Assembly: GCF_040117685.2 (NCBI RefSeq)
Contig: NZ_JBEDYP020000007.1
Location: 1 to 64,000 of the forward strand
Direction of reading: 5' to 3'
DNA from: Gracilimonas sp040117685
GTDB lineage: Bacteria > Bacteroidota > Rhodothermia > Balneolales > Balneolaceae
Length of the DNA: 64,000 nucleotides
Part shown: in pieces, positions 43,212 through 52,906 of the stretch
Layout: every line of letters begins with the position of its first letter
Numbering within the stretch: position 1 is the stretch's first letter
Program-made: the position numbers and the translations under genes
The notes under the pieces: model-generated
Databases searched by the model: none
Seen by the model: only the letters and a program-made list of their open reading frames with translations
Told to the model about the DNA's origin: nothing

Positions 43212-44943
43212 ACGAACTCTTCTTCAATCCTTATTGACGTTTCTTGCTCTGGGTTGTTTTGTCACCATTCAGGCTCAGGACGTAGATGTTGAAGCCTCAC
43301 TTTCAGAAGTCAATATCTATTCCGGCGAACAGGTTAGATTACAGATTATCATTTCAGGTACCAGCATGGGATCCGTTGAGCAACCTGTACTCCCTGAAAT
43401 TGACGGACTTCGCTGGCTCAGAGGCAGTACTTCCCGTGGACAAAAATATTCTCTTGTTAATGGAAGTCCGACCGTTACCTACACGTTCGGTTATGCCCTG
43501 ATTGCCCAAACACCAGGCAGCTACACCGTTCCGGCCATACCGGTGAATGTAAATAACGAGACCTTTCAGACCTCCCCCATTACCTTTGAAGTGCTTGACC
43601 CATCTACCATCAATTCGGGTGATGCAGAGCGAGCTCCCAATATTTACGTGAGGCTGGAACCGAGCACTATGAACCCCGTTGTTGGGCAACAGGTGATCGC
43701 CGATGTGGTGCTCTACTTCAAAAATGATATTGAAGTCTCTTCCTATCAACCAACACCGGGCTGGAAAGCAGAAGGGTTCTGGAAAGAAGAACTTGAGTAT
43801 CCCCAACGGGCTCAAACTACTTCGACTATTGTAAATGGTATTCGCTACCAGCGGGCCCGATTAATTCAGTATGCCCTTTTCCCTACAAAATCAGGAGAGC
43901 TTACTTTAAGTCCTTTTGAGATTTCCGTTTCGGTCCGCAAACAACGAAACTCCGATCCCTTTGGGCTGGGTTTTGGGCAGGAACGGCTTAACATCGAATC
44001 CATCCCGGTATCCCTTGACGTTCAATCTCTTCCGGAAGCCCAAAATGCAGAATTCATCGGGGCAGTTGGGGATTTCGGGATCAGCAGAGAAATCTCCCCA
44101 AAAAATGCTTTTGTAGGAGAAACTATAGAGATTACCACCCGCATAAACGGCGCCGGCAATGTACCCCTGGTTAATAAACCGGAATACGACTTTCCCGAAG
44201 AACTGGAAAAATATAATCCGCAGGAAGGTTCTACCATAGACCGAAGAAACCGGCAAATTTCCGGTACTCGAACTTTTACTGATATCATCATTGCACGGAA
44301 TGAAGGCACCTTCACCATACCCGAAACCCGAATTGCCCATTTCAACCCAAACTCCAACCGTTACGAAATTACCCGTCTGCCTGCATTAACCTTCACCGCC
44401 AAGCGTGATCCTAATGCAAGCACCGTTGTCCAAAATGATTTACGGTTAGACATTCAACCCATTACAGGACTGGCCCAATGGACTACAGCCTCTGCCACTC
44501 CGCTGCATGAGAAGGGCTGGGTGTGGACACTCATATTTTTTCCGATAGTGCTTACGGCCGCAGCTTATGGTTACAAGCAATATCATAACCGTATGAACAC
44601 CGACACTGCTTTTGCACGGTCCCGAACGGCTTCTGATACAGCTACAAAAACTTTATCTAAAGCTGAACAAGCAGCAGACATCAAAGAAGGGTATCACTTG
44701 ATTGAAAAAGCGCTGGTCCAATTTATAACGGATAAACTGGATCTGCCACCTGCAGGACTTTCACATAAGGATATTGCTCTGGAGATAGAACAGATTGCAG
44801 ATACGGAAATGACTGCTGAACTGAAGCGATTGCTTACCAAATGCGAGACCATTGCCTACGCTCCCAATACCACCCAGGAAACCCTCGACTCTGACATAGA
44901 AAAGACAAAAGCATTAATCAAAAAAATTGGTAAGCTGGCATGA
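43195..44943 (+). CDS. batD: BatD family protein (oxygen-tolerance)
   Basis: A 582-residue envelope protein with signal peptide and C-terminal TM (about 450-465). Tandem BatD beta-sandwich domains occupy most of the exterior portion, with VEASLSEVNIYSGEQVRLQI at the start and a second immunoglobulin-like domain from about residue 285. A small cytoplasmic helical domain closes it. BatD belongs to operons linked to aerotolerance and stress in Bacteroidota. The ATG at 43195 (MTKIGKR) overlaps the preceding gene. Confidence 0.88.
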   Translation: MTKIGKRTLLQSLLTFLALGCFVTIQAQDVDVEASLSEVNIYSGEQVRLQIIISGTSMGSVEQPVLPEIDGLRWLRGSTSRGQKYSLVNGSPTVTYTFGYALIAQTPGSYTVPAIPVNVNNETFQTSPITFEVLDPSTINSGDAERAPNIYVRLEPSTMNPVVGQQVIADVVLYFKNDIEVSSYQPTPGWKAEGFWKEELEYPQRAQTTSTIVNGIRYQRARLIQYALFPTKSGELTLSPFEISVSVRKQRNSDPFGLGFGQERLNIESIPVSLDVQSLPEAQNAEFIGAVGDFGISREISPKNAFVGETIEITTRINGAGNVPLVNKPEYDFPEELEKYNPQEGSTIDRRNRQISGTRTFTDIIIARNEGTFTIPETRIAHFNPNSNRYEITRLPALTFTAKRDPNASTVVQNDLRLDIQPITGLAQWTTASATPLHEKGWVWTLIFFPIVLTAAAYGYKQYHNRMNTDTAFARSRTASDTATKTLSKAEQAADIKEGYHLIEKALVQFITDKLDLPPAGLSHKDIALEIEQIADTEMTAELKRLLTKCETIAYAPNTTQETLDSDIEKTKALIKKIGKLA

Positions 44944-45707
44944 AGAAACTACTTACCTGCTCGGTTTGGCTTTTGCTTTCCTTTACGGCTTCGGTTGCAC
45001 AGCAATCGCCCCAGGCCACATTTGATGAAGCCAACACCCTTTTTGAAAATGGTGATCTCGCAGAAGCCTTTTCCCTTTACCGGTCCATCGAAGCGTCGGG
45101 CCATGTTTCTGGTGCACTATATTTGAACATGGGGATTGCAGCCATTCAGCTCGACTCACTCGGCCTTGCCAAATTCTATTTCCTGAAAGCAACCGATTTC
45201 ATAACCACGGCGTCACAGGCAGAAACAGCACTGGATTATGTGAACAGTCAATTCAGCAGACAATCGGCTATGCTGCCTAAATTACCCTGGGATCGCGCGG
45301 TACAGTGGATCAATGAGGTGCCTTCAGCGGCCGGTTTATTTCTCATCGGCTTTATTGTCACAACCGCCGGGTTGATCCTGCTGTACCTTTCCTGGTTTTA
45401 CAACTTGAGCTTTCAGAATATATCAAGCTACGTCATCGCATTGGTACTAACGGGTTCAGCTTTAGCCGGACTGTCTTTCTATGCCGATTACGTTAATCAG
45501 CGGTACGATGCTGCCGTTTTGATTAATAATTCTCAACGGGTATTACAGGCTCCAAATACTGATGCAACACTGGAAAGTATCGCTTACGAAGGATACGATC
45601 TAACCGTCGATCATTGGAAAAGCGAAGAACAACCTGACTGGCTTTACGTACGGCTTGGCAACGGCCAGTACGGATGGATTCAGGATAGTGGAGTAAAAAT
45701 ATTATAA
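44940..45707 (+). CDS. BatE-like protein with TPR and SH3 domains
   Basis: A 255-residue membrane protein: signal peptide (about 1-21), TPR region (about 25-105: FDEANTLFENGDLAEAFSLY), two hydrophobic helices (about 125-180), then a C-terminal bacterial SH3-like domain (about 195-255) ending GNGQYGWIQDSGVKIL. This layout matches BatE of the Bat operon. The start overlaps the batD stop by 4 bases (ATGA). Confidence 0.85.
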   Translation: MKKLLTCSVWLLLSFTASVAQQSPQATFDEANTLFENGDLAEAFSLYRSIEASGHVSGALYLNMGIAAIQLDSLGLAKFYFLKATDFITTASQAETALDYVNSQFSRQSAMLPKLPWDRAVQWINEVPSAAGLFLIGFIVTTAGLILLYLSWFYNLSFQNISSYVIALVLTGSALAGLSFYADYVNQRYDAAVLINNSQRVLQAPNTDATLESIAYEGYDLTVDHWKSEEQPDWLYVRLGNGQYGWIQDSGVKIL

Positions 45708-45810
45708 GCCTTCAATCCTCGCAGAAGTTTATATCAAGCTTGACTATTTTTGCGTATATAGGTGCTTAAAAATTAATACAGATAAAACACAAAATAATTT
45801 CCCTTCATTA

Positions 45811-47184
45811 ATGAGTATTACTCAAGAGTATATAGATCAGAATAAAGACAAATTTGTTGATGAGTTATTTGATTTACTGCGAATTCCCAGCGTCAGCACC
45901 GACTCCAGTAAGAAAGAGGAGATTAAAGAAGCAGCCGGATTTTTAGTCAGCCAGCTGAATAATCTGAATCTTGATACAGTAAAAACCTACGAGACTCCGG
46001 GTAACCCGATCGTGTACGCTGAACACTGTCCTCACGATGATCGCCCTACTGTATTAATTTACGGCCATTATGATGTTCAGCCTTCTGATCCTGAAGAGCT
46101 CTGGGATACCCCTCCTTTTGAACCCACCGTTAAAGACGGTCTGATTTACGCCCGTGGAGCCAGCGACGATAAGGGCCAGGCTTTTACACACTTGAAAGCG
46201 GTGGAATCTTTTGTAAAAACCGGACAGGAACTTCCTGTAAATGTGAAGTTTATTCTGGAGGGTGAAGAAGAAATCGGCTCTCCCAATCTTGTTCCTTTCC
46301 TGGAAGAACATCAAGACCTGCTGGCTTGCGACATGGTTCTTATTTCTGACACGGCCATGTTCGGTGAAGATCAGCCTTCTATTACTTACGGTCTCCGCGG
46401 ACTGGCATATATGGAAATTGAAGTGGTTGGGCCTAATCGCGACCTTCACTCCGGAGTGTATGGCGGAGCTGTTGAGAACCCGGTGAATGTATTATGTGAA
46501 ATCATTGCTAAACTGAAAGACGAAGATGGAGTGATCCGGATTCCCGGTTTTTACGATGACGTAGTCCCCTTGACTGAAGCGGACCGTGAGGCCTTTGCAC
46601 AGCTTCCTTTTGATGAAGAGAAGTACAAGAATACGCTGGATGTGGATGCACTGCACGGCGAAAAAGGATATACCACACTTGAACGATCTTCAGCCCGCCC
46701 AACCCTGGACGTAAACGGAATTTGGGGCGGCTATACTAAAGAGGGCGCTAAAACGGTGCTTCCCTCTAAAGCAAACGCTAAAGTAAGCATGCGCCTTGTG
46801 CCGGATCAGGATCCCCATAAGATTGCCCAATTATTCAAGAAGCATGTGGAGTCGCTTGCACCTGATACCGTTAAAGTTACCGTTAATGAGCATCACGGTG
46901 GATATGCGTCGGTTACCGATCTTGATTTCTATGGTCTTAAAGCCGGTGCTCAAGCATTTGAAGATGTGTATGAAACCGAAGCTTTGTTTTCACGAGAAGG
47001 TGGTTCCATCCCAATTGTTGCCGACTTTAAGCGCGTGCTGGGAGTTGAGTCCATCCTGATGGGTTTCGGGCTCACCAGCAATGCCATTCATTCTCCTAAT
47101 GAGAATTTCTCGCTGAAAGATTTCCACCGGGGAATCAAAACCTCAGCCAGATTTTTAGAGTTGTTGCCTGAGTATGCTTCGTGA
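45811..47184 (+). CDS. M20-family dipeptidase
   Basis: A 457-residue zinc peptidase of the M20 family (carboxypeptidase/dipeptidase branch). Metal and catalytic motifs are GHYDVQPSDPEELW, ARGASDDKGQ and LEGEEEIGSPNL; a lid domain with GGAVENPVN sits in the middle. No signal peptide, so cytosolic. Likely hydrolyses small peptides such as Xaa-His dipeptides. Start ATG 45811 follows an A-rich leader with no recognised motif. Confidence 0.93.
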   Translation: MSITQEYIDQNKDKFVDELFDLLRIPSVSTDSSKKEEIKEAAGFLVSQLNNLNLDTVKTYETPGNPIVYAEHCPHDDRPTVLIYGHYDVQPSDPEELWDTPPFEPTVKDGLIYARGASDDKGQAFTHLKAVESFVKTGQELPVNVKFILEGEEEIGSPNLVPFLEEHQDLLACDMVLISDTAMFGEDQPSITYGLRGLAYMEIEVVGPNRDLHSGVYGGAVENPVNVLCEIIAKLKDEDGVIRIPGFYDDVVPLTEADREAFAQLPFDEEKYKNTLDVDALHGEKGYTTLERSSARPTLDVNGIWGGYTKEGAKTVLPSKANAKVSMRLVPDQDPHKIAQLFKKHVESLAPDTVKVTVNEHHGGYASVTDLDFYGLKAGAQAFEDVYETEALFSREGGSIPIVADFKRVLGVESILMGFGLTSNAIHSPNENFSLKDFHRGIKTSARFLELLPEYAS

Positions 47185-47229
47185 CTAATTGAACACTGAT
47201 AAAACTGATAGAACAGAACCTTGTAATTT

Positions 47230-48714
47230 TTAACTATCCGTTTCCAAAATGATTGGGGTATTATTTTCGAAATTATACAAGGTGAGTCTTCGGAGGTTGT
47301 AATAGCCTGTCCAGTAGTTTCGCAGGGCCTGAATGTAGCTTCGGCGGGCACTATCTTTCTCATTCTGGGCGATGAAGAGGTTTGTTACATCAATCTTACC
47401 AATCAGGTAGCGGTTTTTGGCTACTTCATACCTCCGGTCAGCAATTACATCCGAAGTTTCTGCCAGCTCAACCTGGTTGCGAAGCTGTGAGAATTCCCGG
47501 ACCGTACTGCGAACACTCAGGTCGAACTGCAGCTTTTGGTAGGCAATGGTATTAGCCGTTGCTGCCTGCTGATTTCGCGCCGCCTGAATTTCGGCTGTGT
47601 TTTTTCCCCAGTTAAAAATGGGAATCTGAAATCCCACTGTGAAAAACTGCCGGTTCTGAGGGTCACTATATACATCACTGAAATCTTCCGCCGTTTGGTT
47701 CAACCCATAACTGGCCTGAATGGATGCTGAAAAGCCGGCCTCCTTTCGGGCTTGGTCGTATGATTGATTTGCCTGAATTTCACTAAGCTCAAATTCCAGG
47801 GAGGTACTGTTATTCTCTCTGGCCAATTCGAGAGCCTTATCCACGTCAATATTCAGCTCGGGAGCATCTTCAGGGGTAATTACTTCCACTTCAGTTTCAG
47901 ATGGAATGCCCAACAACGCTTTAAAGTTTTCTTCAGCCCGCTGAAAATTCAAATTGGCCGTGGTAAGAGATGTTTCTGCATTCCGTAGTGCAAGCTCACT
48001 TTGCAGCAGATCATTCTCCGCGATACTCCCTACCTGGTATCGCCCCTGGGAAATATTATAAATGGAATCGTTTACCGTTACATTAAACTCCGCCACTTCA
48101 ACATTAATCTTTGCCAGCAGAAAATCGAAGAAACTCTGAGTTACATTGAAGGCCAGGTCTTCCATGTCTTCAACATACTGCTTTTGCGCAATTTGATATC
48201 GAAGCGGTTCAATCTTATTTCTCCATTTCAGGCTGTTGAACTGAAACAGCGGTTGAAAGTAAGTAGCTACCAGAGGGGTACTTTGCCACCGATAAACATT
48301 ATCACCGTTAATGCCTCCATCAAACAAAATAAGCCGGTTGATTCCGCTCGACAGTGATAAGCGTCCCCCCGTGGGCATGATGTTTTGATTTATGGAAAGG
48401 TTCACTGAAGACTGTGACTGACTTTCTTCCTGATAGGTGGTTGAACCATCATCCAGCCTGTTTGCTGTGATAGCTCGGCTATAGCTGGGAATGTCGCCAT
48501 CTAAATCAAGACTGGGCAGTAAATCGGCCCTAAAGGATTTGTACCTCCATTTAGCCGAAACCAACTCGAAAGTAGCCGCACGGGCCAATGGACTATTTTG
48601 CCGGGCAACTTCAATGCTTTCTTCGAGGGTTAATGTTTGCTGAGACTGAGCTTCCAGACCGGAAGAAAAGAAAACCAGGGCAATAATCAGAAATCCGAAA
48701 AAACGTTTATTCAT
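47230..48714 (-). CDS. TolC-family outer-membrane efflux protein
   Basis: A 494-residue outer-membrane channel with signal peptide ending near LEAQ. The opening TLTLEESIEVARQNSPLARA and helical repeats (DLAFNVTQSFFDFLLAKINV, AENDLLQSELALRNAETSLT) mark the OEP family. The ATG at 48714 overlaps the permease stop by 8 bases; upstream openings are not used. Last gene of the adaptor-permease-TolC operon. Confidence 0.9.
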   Translation of the reverse strand: MNKRFFGFLIIALVFFSSGLEAQSQQTLTLEESIEVARQNSPLARAATFELVSAKWRYKSFRADLLPSLDLDGDIPSYSRAITANRLDDGSTTYQEESQSQSSVNLSINQNIMPTGGRLSLSSGINRLILFDGGINGDNVYRWQSTPLVATYFQPLFQFNSLKWRNKIEPLRYQIAQKQYVEDMEDLAFNVTQSFFDFLLAKINVEVAEFNVTVNDSIYNISQGRYQVGSIAENDLLQSELALRNAETSLTTANLNFQRAEENFKALLGIPSETEVEVITPEDAPELNIDVDKALELARENNSTSLEFELSEIQANQSYDQARKEAGFSASIQASYGLNQTAEDFSDVYSDPQNRQFFTVGFQIPIFNWGKNTAEIQAARNQQAATANTIAYQKLQFDLSVRSTVREFSQLRNQVELAETSDVIADRRYEVAKNRYLIGKIDVTNLFIAQNEKDSARRSYIQALRNYWTGYYNLRRLTLYNFENNTPIILETDS

Positions 48715-50065
48715 GTCGTAATGCGTGTACAGGGTCGTGTTGGGCTGCTCTTTTTGCGGGGTAGTATCCAAATACCACTCCAATAACAACGGCTACACCG
48801 AATGAAATTAAAATTGAAATTGGGGTTACTATGGTAGCAATTTCGGCAGACGCTTCAATGGCATAGCTGAATGCCATACCCAGAATAATGCCAATCACCC
48901 CTCCCGAAACGCTAATGGTTAGCGCCTCCGTTAAAAACTGAAGTTCTATATCTTTTTTCTGGGCTCCAACGGCCATGCGGACTCCAATCTCCCGATATCG
49001 CTCCACCACCGAAGCGAGCATTATATTCATAATCCCAATCCCGCCTACTATCAATGAAATAGAAGCTATGGAAGAGAGCACCAGGTTAAAAATTCGCTTC
49101 GTTCTTTGCTCTTGCTGCAGTAGTTGTTCGGGTACAATAATTTCATAATCAACAACCCCATTATGGCGTCGCTTCAGCATTCTGGATAATACCTCAGCAA
49201 TAGATACGCTATACCTGGAATCGGTAACCCGAACAATCAGCTTATCTAACTGATGGTAATTATCTGTACCGGCTTCTTCCTCTTCGCCATCACCCCCAAA
49301 AATCATAACCCGCATTCCGCTGCCGGCCGAAGCATCAATATCATCTTTAGTAACCAGCCCACGGTTTTTAAATCTCAAAAGAATGGTTGTAGCGGGTGTA
49401 AAAATATCCAGATTGTAATTACGGATCCCCAGGCTTTGAATATTTTCCGTTGTCAGCTCCTTTTTCTCCAATACTCCTATTACTGTTAACCAAAGGTTAC
49501 CCGCTTTTATTTTTTTACCTATGGGATCCTGTCCTGCAAAAAACTTGGCCCGAACATCTGATCCAATAATAGCTACCGGTGCGGAGTTTATAATCTGCTC
49601 TTCGCTGAAGTTATTCCCGTTTTGAATATGGAAGTTATTAATATCAAAGTACTCGTCATTTACTCCAACAATTTTACCGCTCCGCATGCGGGCATTTCGG
49701 ATAAAATTCGTATCGAAGATAATTTCCGGACTGATGTATTCCACCTCCGGCATAACATCTTTTATGTTATACAAGTCCTGAAGGCTTAAACCGGGCGAGT
49801 ATTTTCTTTGGTTGCCTTCTTTTTCCCCTTCCTCTCCAACGGTTCCTTCAACCTGCTCCATCACCGGCTGAATAATGACGTTATTAGTGCCCAATAGCTG
49901 CATTTGAGATAATATTTCCTGTTGGGCACCGGTACCGATAGCAAGCATCGCAATGACTGACGCCACTCCGAAAATAATCCCTAAAGAGGTGAGTAAAGCT
50001 CTCAGCTTGTTGCGCTGAATGGCTTCAATCGCAATATCAAAATTATAAAGTAGTTTGTTGAGCAC
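48707..50065 (-). CDS. MacB/FtsX-type ABC transporter permease
   Basis: A 452-residue permease with four TM helices: one N-terminal (about 22-45), a large periplasmic MacB_PCD domain, and three C-terminal helices (about 325-445) with GGIGIMNIMLASVVERYREI, the GVRMAVGAQKKDIELQF coupling helix and PAKRAAQHDPVHALRHE at the end. No ATPase domain is fused or adjacent. The GTG start at 50065 has a good AAAGGA upstream. Confidence 0.9.
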   Translation of the reverse strand: MLNKLLYNFDIAIEAIQRNKLRALLTSLGIIFGVASVIAMLAIGTGAQQEILSQMQLLGTNNVIIQPVMEQVEGTVGEEGEKEGNQRKYSPGLSLQDLYNIKDVMPEVEYISPEIIFDTNFIRNARMRSGKIVGVNDEYFDINNFHIQNGNNFSEEQIINSAPVAIIGSDVRAKFFAGQDPIGKKIKAGNLWLTVIGVLEKKELTTENIQSLGIRNYNLDIFTPATTILLRFKNRGLVTKDDIDASAGSGMRVMIFGGDGEEEEAGTDNYHQLDKLIVRVTDSRYSVSIAEVLSRMLKRRHNGVVDYEIIVPEQLLQQEQRTKRIFNLVLSSIASISLIVGGIGIMNIMLASVVERYREIGVRMAVGAQKKDIELQFLTEALTISVSGGVIGIILGMAFSYAIEASAEIATIVTPISILISFGVAVVIGVVFGYYPAKRAAQHDPVHALRHE

Positions 50066-50075
50066 GTGAGTTCCT

Positions 50076-51335
50076 TTACCGCTTAGTGATTGGTTCACTG
50101 AGCATCTTCCTTTCCACACCATTGGTGTCTTCCGGAACCGTCAAGTACAACTCATCATCCATGGAAACTCCATTGTAAATTACAACCGAGTTGTCGTTCA
50201 TTTCTCCTAATTCAACCTGCTGCATCAGCGGATAAACTCCATTCTTTTTGAAAACGAAGCTTAGAGAGTCAACTGCATGTACCGCCTCAAGTGGTACAAA
50301 TAACGCATCCTCCATTTTGTTGATCAGAATTTTGTTGCTGGTTGTCATAGCCGGGCGAAGCAAACTGTCGCTTTCATTAATTTCTATGATCACCTCAAAT
50401 ACCTTAGAATCATAATTTTTCCGCTGCTCACCAATATTTGCAACATCCGTAACCGTTCCTGTTAGTTTTTTGTCGGGCACGGCATCCAGGCCAATAGTTA
50501 CTTTTTGTCCTAACGCTACTTTTTGAATATCTACCTCATTGATGTAGGTCACCGATTCCATCACGGAGAAATCAGGTAATTCAGCCACAACCGGATTCCA
50601 TGCACTAATTTGTTCACCTTCTGTAATTTTTGATCCATCCCAGTTCCGGCGGTATATAAGCATCCCCTGATCAGGAGCATACACAGTGAATTGAGTCATC
50701 AACTCTCTGATCTTTTTAATTTCGTTCTGCTTCTTGCTCAGTTCTGCTTCTACTTCGCGAAGTTTGGCCTCATTCTGTTTTACTTTGGTTTGATAGTTTT
50801 TCTTTTCCTGCGCCAGCTGACGACGGGCTTTATCCAAAGCAATTTCGGCCTGCCGCTGTACCGCGGGCGACTCATACTGAGACTGATCTAATTCAATTTG
50901 GCGTTCTTCTAAAGCAAATTCCAGGTTAATCAGGTTATCCCGTGCCTGCGATAATTCCAGCGTACTGTCCAGCTGCGCTTGCGTAACCTGAGATTCGGCT
51001 GATTGTAAATCAAGCTGGGCATCCTGTAGTTTACCCATGATTTCCGAACGATCAAGCTCCGCAATAAAATCTCCCTCTTTCACAATTGTCCCTTCAGGAA
51101 TCAGGCGTTGAATGGTCACATTACTGACCCGAAACTCTCTGATACCCTGGGGTCCCATTATTTCTTTGGAGTTTTTCGCACGAAGTTCTCCCGTACTGGT
51201 AACATCCACTACAAATTCTCCCTGAGATGGCATGGTAGTGAGCTCAACCGCTTCTGTTGTTTCTCCCCCGAATACAACCCAGGCAAGCATTGAAATGACG
51301 ATTACTCCAACCGGAATCAAATATTTCTTCTTCAT
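50076..51335 (-). CDS. MacA-like HlyD-family periplasmic adaptor
   Basis: A 419-residue adaptor with an N-terminal membrane anchor (about 5-20), then a long coiled-coil hairpin (about 95-205, e.g. DAQLDLQSAESQVTQAQL), then lipoyl and beta-barrel domains (VAELPDFSVMESVTYINEVD). Belongs with the following MacB-type permease and TolC in a tripartite export system. A promoter-like element lies about 30 bases upstream. Confidence 0.9.
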   Translation of the reverse strand: MKKKYLIPVGVIVISMLAWVVFGGETTEAVELTTMPSQGEFVVDVTSTGELRAKNSKEIMGPQGIREFRVSNVTIQRLIPEGTIVKEGDFIAELDRSEIMGKLQDAQLDLQSAESQVTQAQLDSTLELSQARDNLINLEFALEERQIELDQSQYESPAVQRQAEIALDKARRQLAQEKKNYQTKVKQNEAKLREVEAELSKKQNEIKKIRELMTQFTVYAPDQGMLIYRRNWDGSKITEGEQISAWNPVVAELPDFSVMESVTYINEVDIQKVALGQKVTIGLDAVPDKKLTGTVTDVANIGEQRKNYDSKVFEVIIEINESDSLLRPAMTTSNKILINKMEDALFVPLEAVHAVDSLSFVFKKNGVYPLMQQVELGEMNDNSVVIYNGVSMDDELYLTVPEDTNGVERKMLSEPITKR

Positions 51336-51361
51336 GTGATAAGTAGTTTAAAAAGTGAGGC

Positions 51362-51390
51362 CAAATATACCTTTTTTACCTAATGACGAA
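51362..51390 (-). promoter_or_regulatory. putative promoter of macA-like operon
   Basis: On the minus strand TTCG (51,387-51,390), a 17-base spacer, then TATATTTG (51,362-51,369): full match to TAnnTTTG and 3 of 4 at the -33 element, about 27 bases before the start codon. Confidence 0.42.
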
Positions 51391-51555
51391 TATACTATAT
51401 AAATAGTTTTACAAGTACGCTAATGTATTGATTTTATTGCCCTATTTCCTAAATAAAATCCGGAATATACCTCTTGCCATCAAAAAGTATCAAAGAAAAG
51501 GGGAGAGATGACTTTTAAGGAGTAGTTCTCTTGAACAGGTAAAGGTGAGCAGCAA

Positions 51556-51981
51556 CTACTCTTCTACCAGGGTGTTGTCAACCAATCCCGTTTCAAGATC
51601 ATAGCTTTGGCCTGGTTGGGTATTATCTAAAATCTCTTTTGGGTCGTTGTTCTCATCAACAATAACAACCCGGGGCTTATGGTCTTTAGCTTCTTCCGGC
51701 GTCATTTCAGCATAGCTGATTACGATAATACGATCACCCACCTGTGTCAATCTTGCTGCGGCACCATTCAGGCAGCAAACCCGGCTTCCTCTTTCACCGG
51801 GAATGGTATATGTCTCTAAGCGTGAACCGTTCGTGATATTCAGCACCTGCACTTTTTCGTAGGGGAGCAGGTTCGCTGCATCCAATAAATCCTGATCGAT
51901 GGTGATGCTACCTTCGTACATCAGGTTGGCTTCGGTTACCGCCATTTGGTGCAATTTTGATTTAAACATCGTGATTTTCAT
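51556..51981 (-). CDS. panD: aspartate 1-decarboxylase
   Basis: A 141-residue PanD precursor for beta-alanine in pantothenate synthesis. The self-cleavage site Gly24-Ser25 is in NLMYEGSITIDQDLLDAA; the pyruvoyl group forms on Ser25. KLHQMAVTEANL and NGAAARLTQVGDRIIVISY are family hallmarks. The start ATG is supported by spacing of the cleavage site. It follows panC by 10 bases, forming panC-panD. Confidence 0.97.
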   Translation of the reverse strand: MKITMFKSKLHQMAVTEANLMYEGSITIDQDLLDAANLLPYEKVQVLNITNGSRLETYTIPGERGSRVCCLNGAAARLTQVGDRIIVISYAEMTPEEAKDHKPRVVIVDENNDPKEILDNTQPGQSYDLETGLVDNTLVEE

Positions 51982-51991
51982 CGTACTTCAC

Positions 51992-52843
51992 TCAGAGGTC
52001 TAAAATTATATTATCAATGAGGCGCGTTTTACCTAAATAAGCTGCGCCGGCAAGGATATATGTTATGCCGGCTTCTAATTTCTCTACCGGCTGCATATTA
52101 TCCATAGAAAACACATTAAGATAATCATTTTTGAAGCCTTTCGCTTCCAGTTCGTCCTGTTGGTGTTTCAACAATAACTTTGGCTGATCCACTCCATCGC
52201 GAATGTGCTTTTCTACATACTGCAACGCCCGGTATAAACCCGGAGCAATTTTTCGCTCTTCATCACTCAAGTAGGCATTCCTGCTACTCAGGGCAAGCCC
52301 ATCATTTGCACGTGCAACAGGCGCGGCCACCATTTCAATATCATGGTTGAATTCTTCCACCATTTGCGAGAGAATTTGGAACTGCTGAATATCTTTTTGT
52401 CCAAAAACAGCAACATCAGGATCAATGATGTTGAAGAGTTTATTTACCACCAGCGCAATTCCTTCAAAAAAACCAGGGCGACTTCCACCATCCATATGTT
52501 CATTCAGCACCTCAATGGTGATTCCGAAATATCGTTTACCGGTACCATACATAATTTGATCATTAGGGGTGAATACCGCTGAAACTCCTTCCCCTTCACA
52601 TGCTTTCAGGTCTTTCTCCATCTGCCGAGGGTAGCTGTCAAAATCCTCATTCGGGCCAAACTGAGTTGGATTTACATATATGGAAACAACAACTTCATCG
52701 GCTTTTTCTTTTGCCAGGCGCATTAAGGACAGGTGCCCTTCATGCAATGCTCCCATGGTTGGCACAAAAGCGATGGTTTTTCCGGCAGCCTTCAATTCAG
52801 CTACGATGGAACGGATATCCGATATGGTAGAAACTTGTTTCAT
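51992..52843 (-). CDS. panC: pantothenate synthetase (pantoate-beta-alanine ligase)
   Basis: A 283-residue ligase joining pantoate and beta-alanine. ATP-binding PTMGALHEGHLSLMRLA (HxGH) and PGFFEGIALVVNKLFNIIDP, VFGQKDIQQFQI are diagnostic. ATG at 52843 is used; the frame opens at a TTG two codons earlier. A terminator-like hairpin ends only 7 bases upstream of the start. PanB is not in the window. Confidence 0.97.
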   Translation of the reverse strand: MKQVSTISDIRSIVAELKAAGKTIAFVPTMGALHEGHLSLMRLAKEKADEVVVSIYVNPTQFGPNEDFDSYPRQMEKDLKACEGEGVSAVFTPNDQIMYGTGKRYFGITIEVLNEHMDGGSRPGFFEGIALVVNKLFNIIDPDVAVFGQKDIQQFQILSQMVEEFNHDIEMVAAPVARANDGLALSSRNAYLSDEERKIAPGLYRALQYVEKHIRDGVDQPKLLLKHQQDELEAKGFKNDYLNVFSMDNMQPVEKLEAGITYILAGAAYLGKTRLIDNIILDL

Positions 52844-52849
52844 ATTCAA

Positions 52850-52880
52850 ATAAAAAGAGACGCCTGTGTGGGGGCGTCTC
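52850..52880 (-). terminator. intrinsic terminator after E2 gene, at the panC start
   Basis: Minus-strand GAGACGCC (52,880-52,873) pairs with GGCGTCTC (52,864-52,857) around an 8-base loop and is followed by TTTTTA. It should end the E2 transcript, but the downstream panC start begins 7 bases later, so it may instead act as an attenuator or panC may be read through. Confidence 0.75.
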
Positions 52881-52906
52881 CGAATGTAGGAAATGAAAAA
52901 TACATG

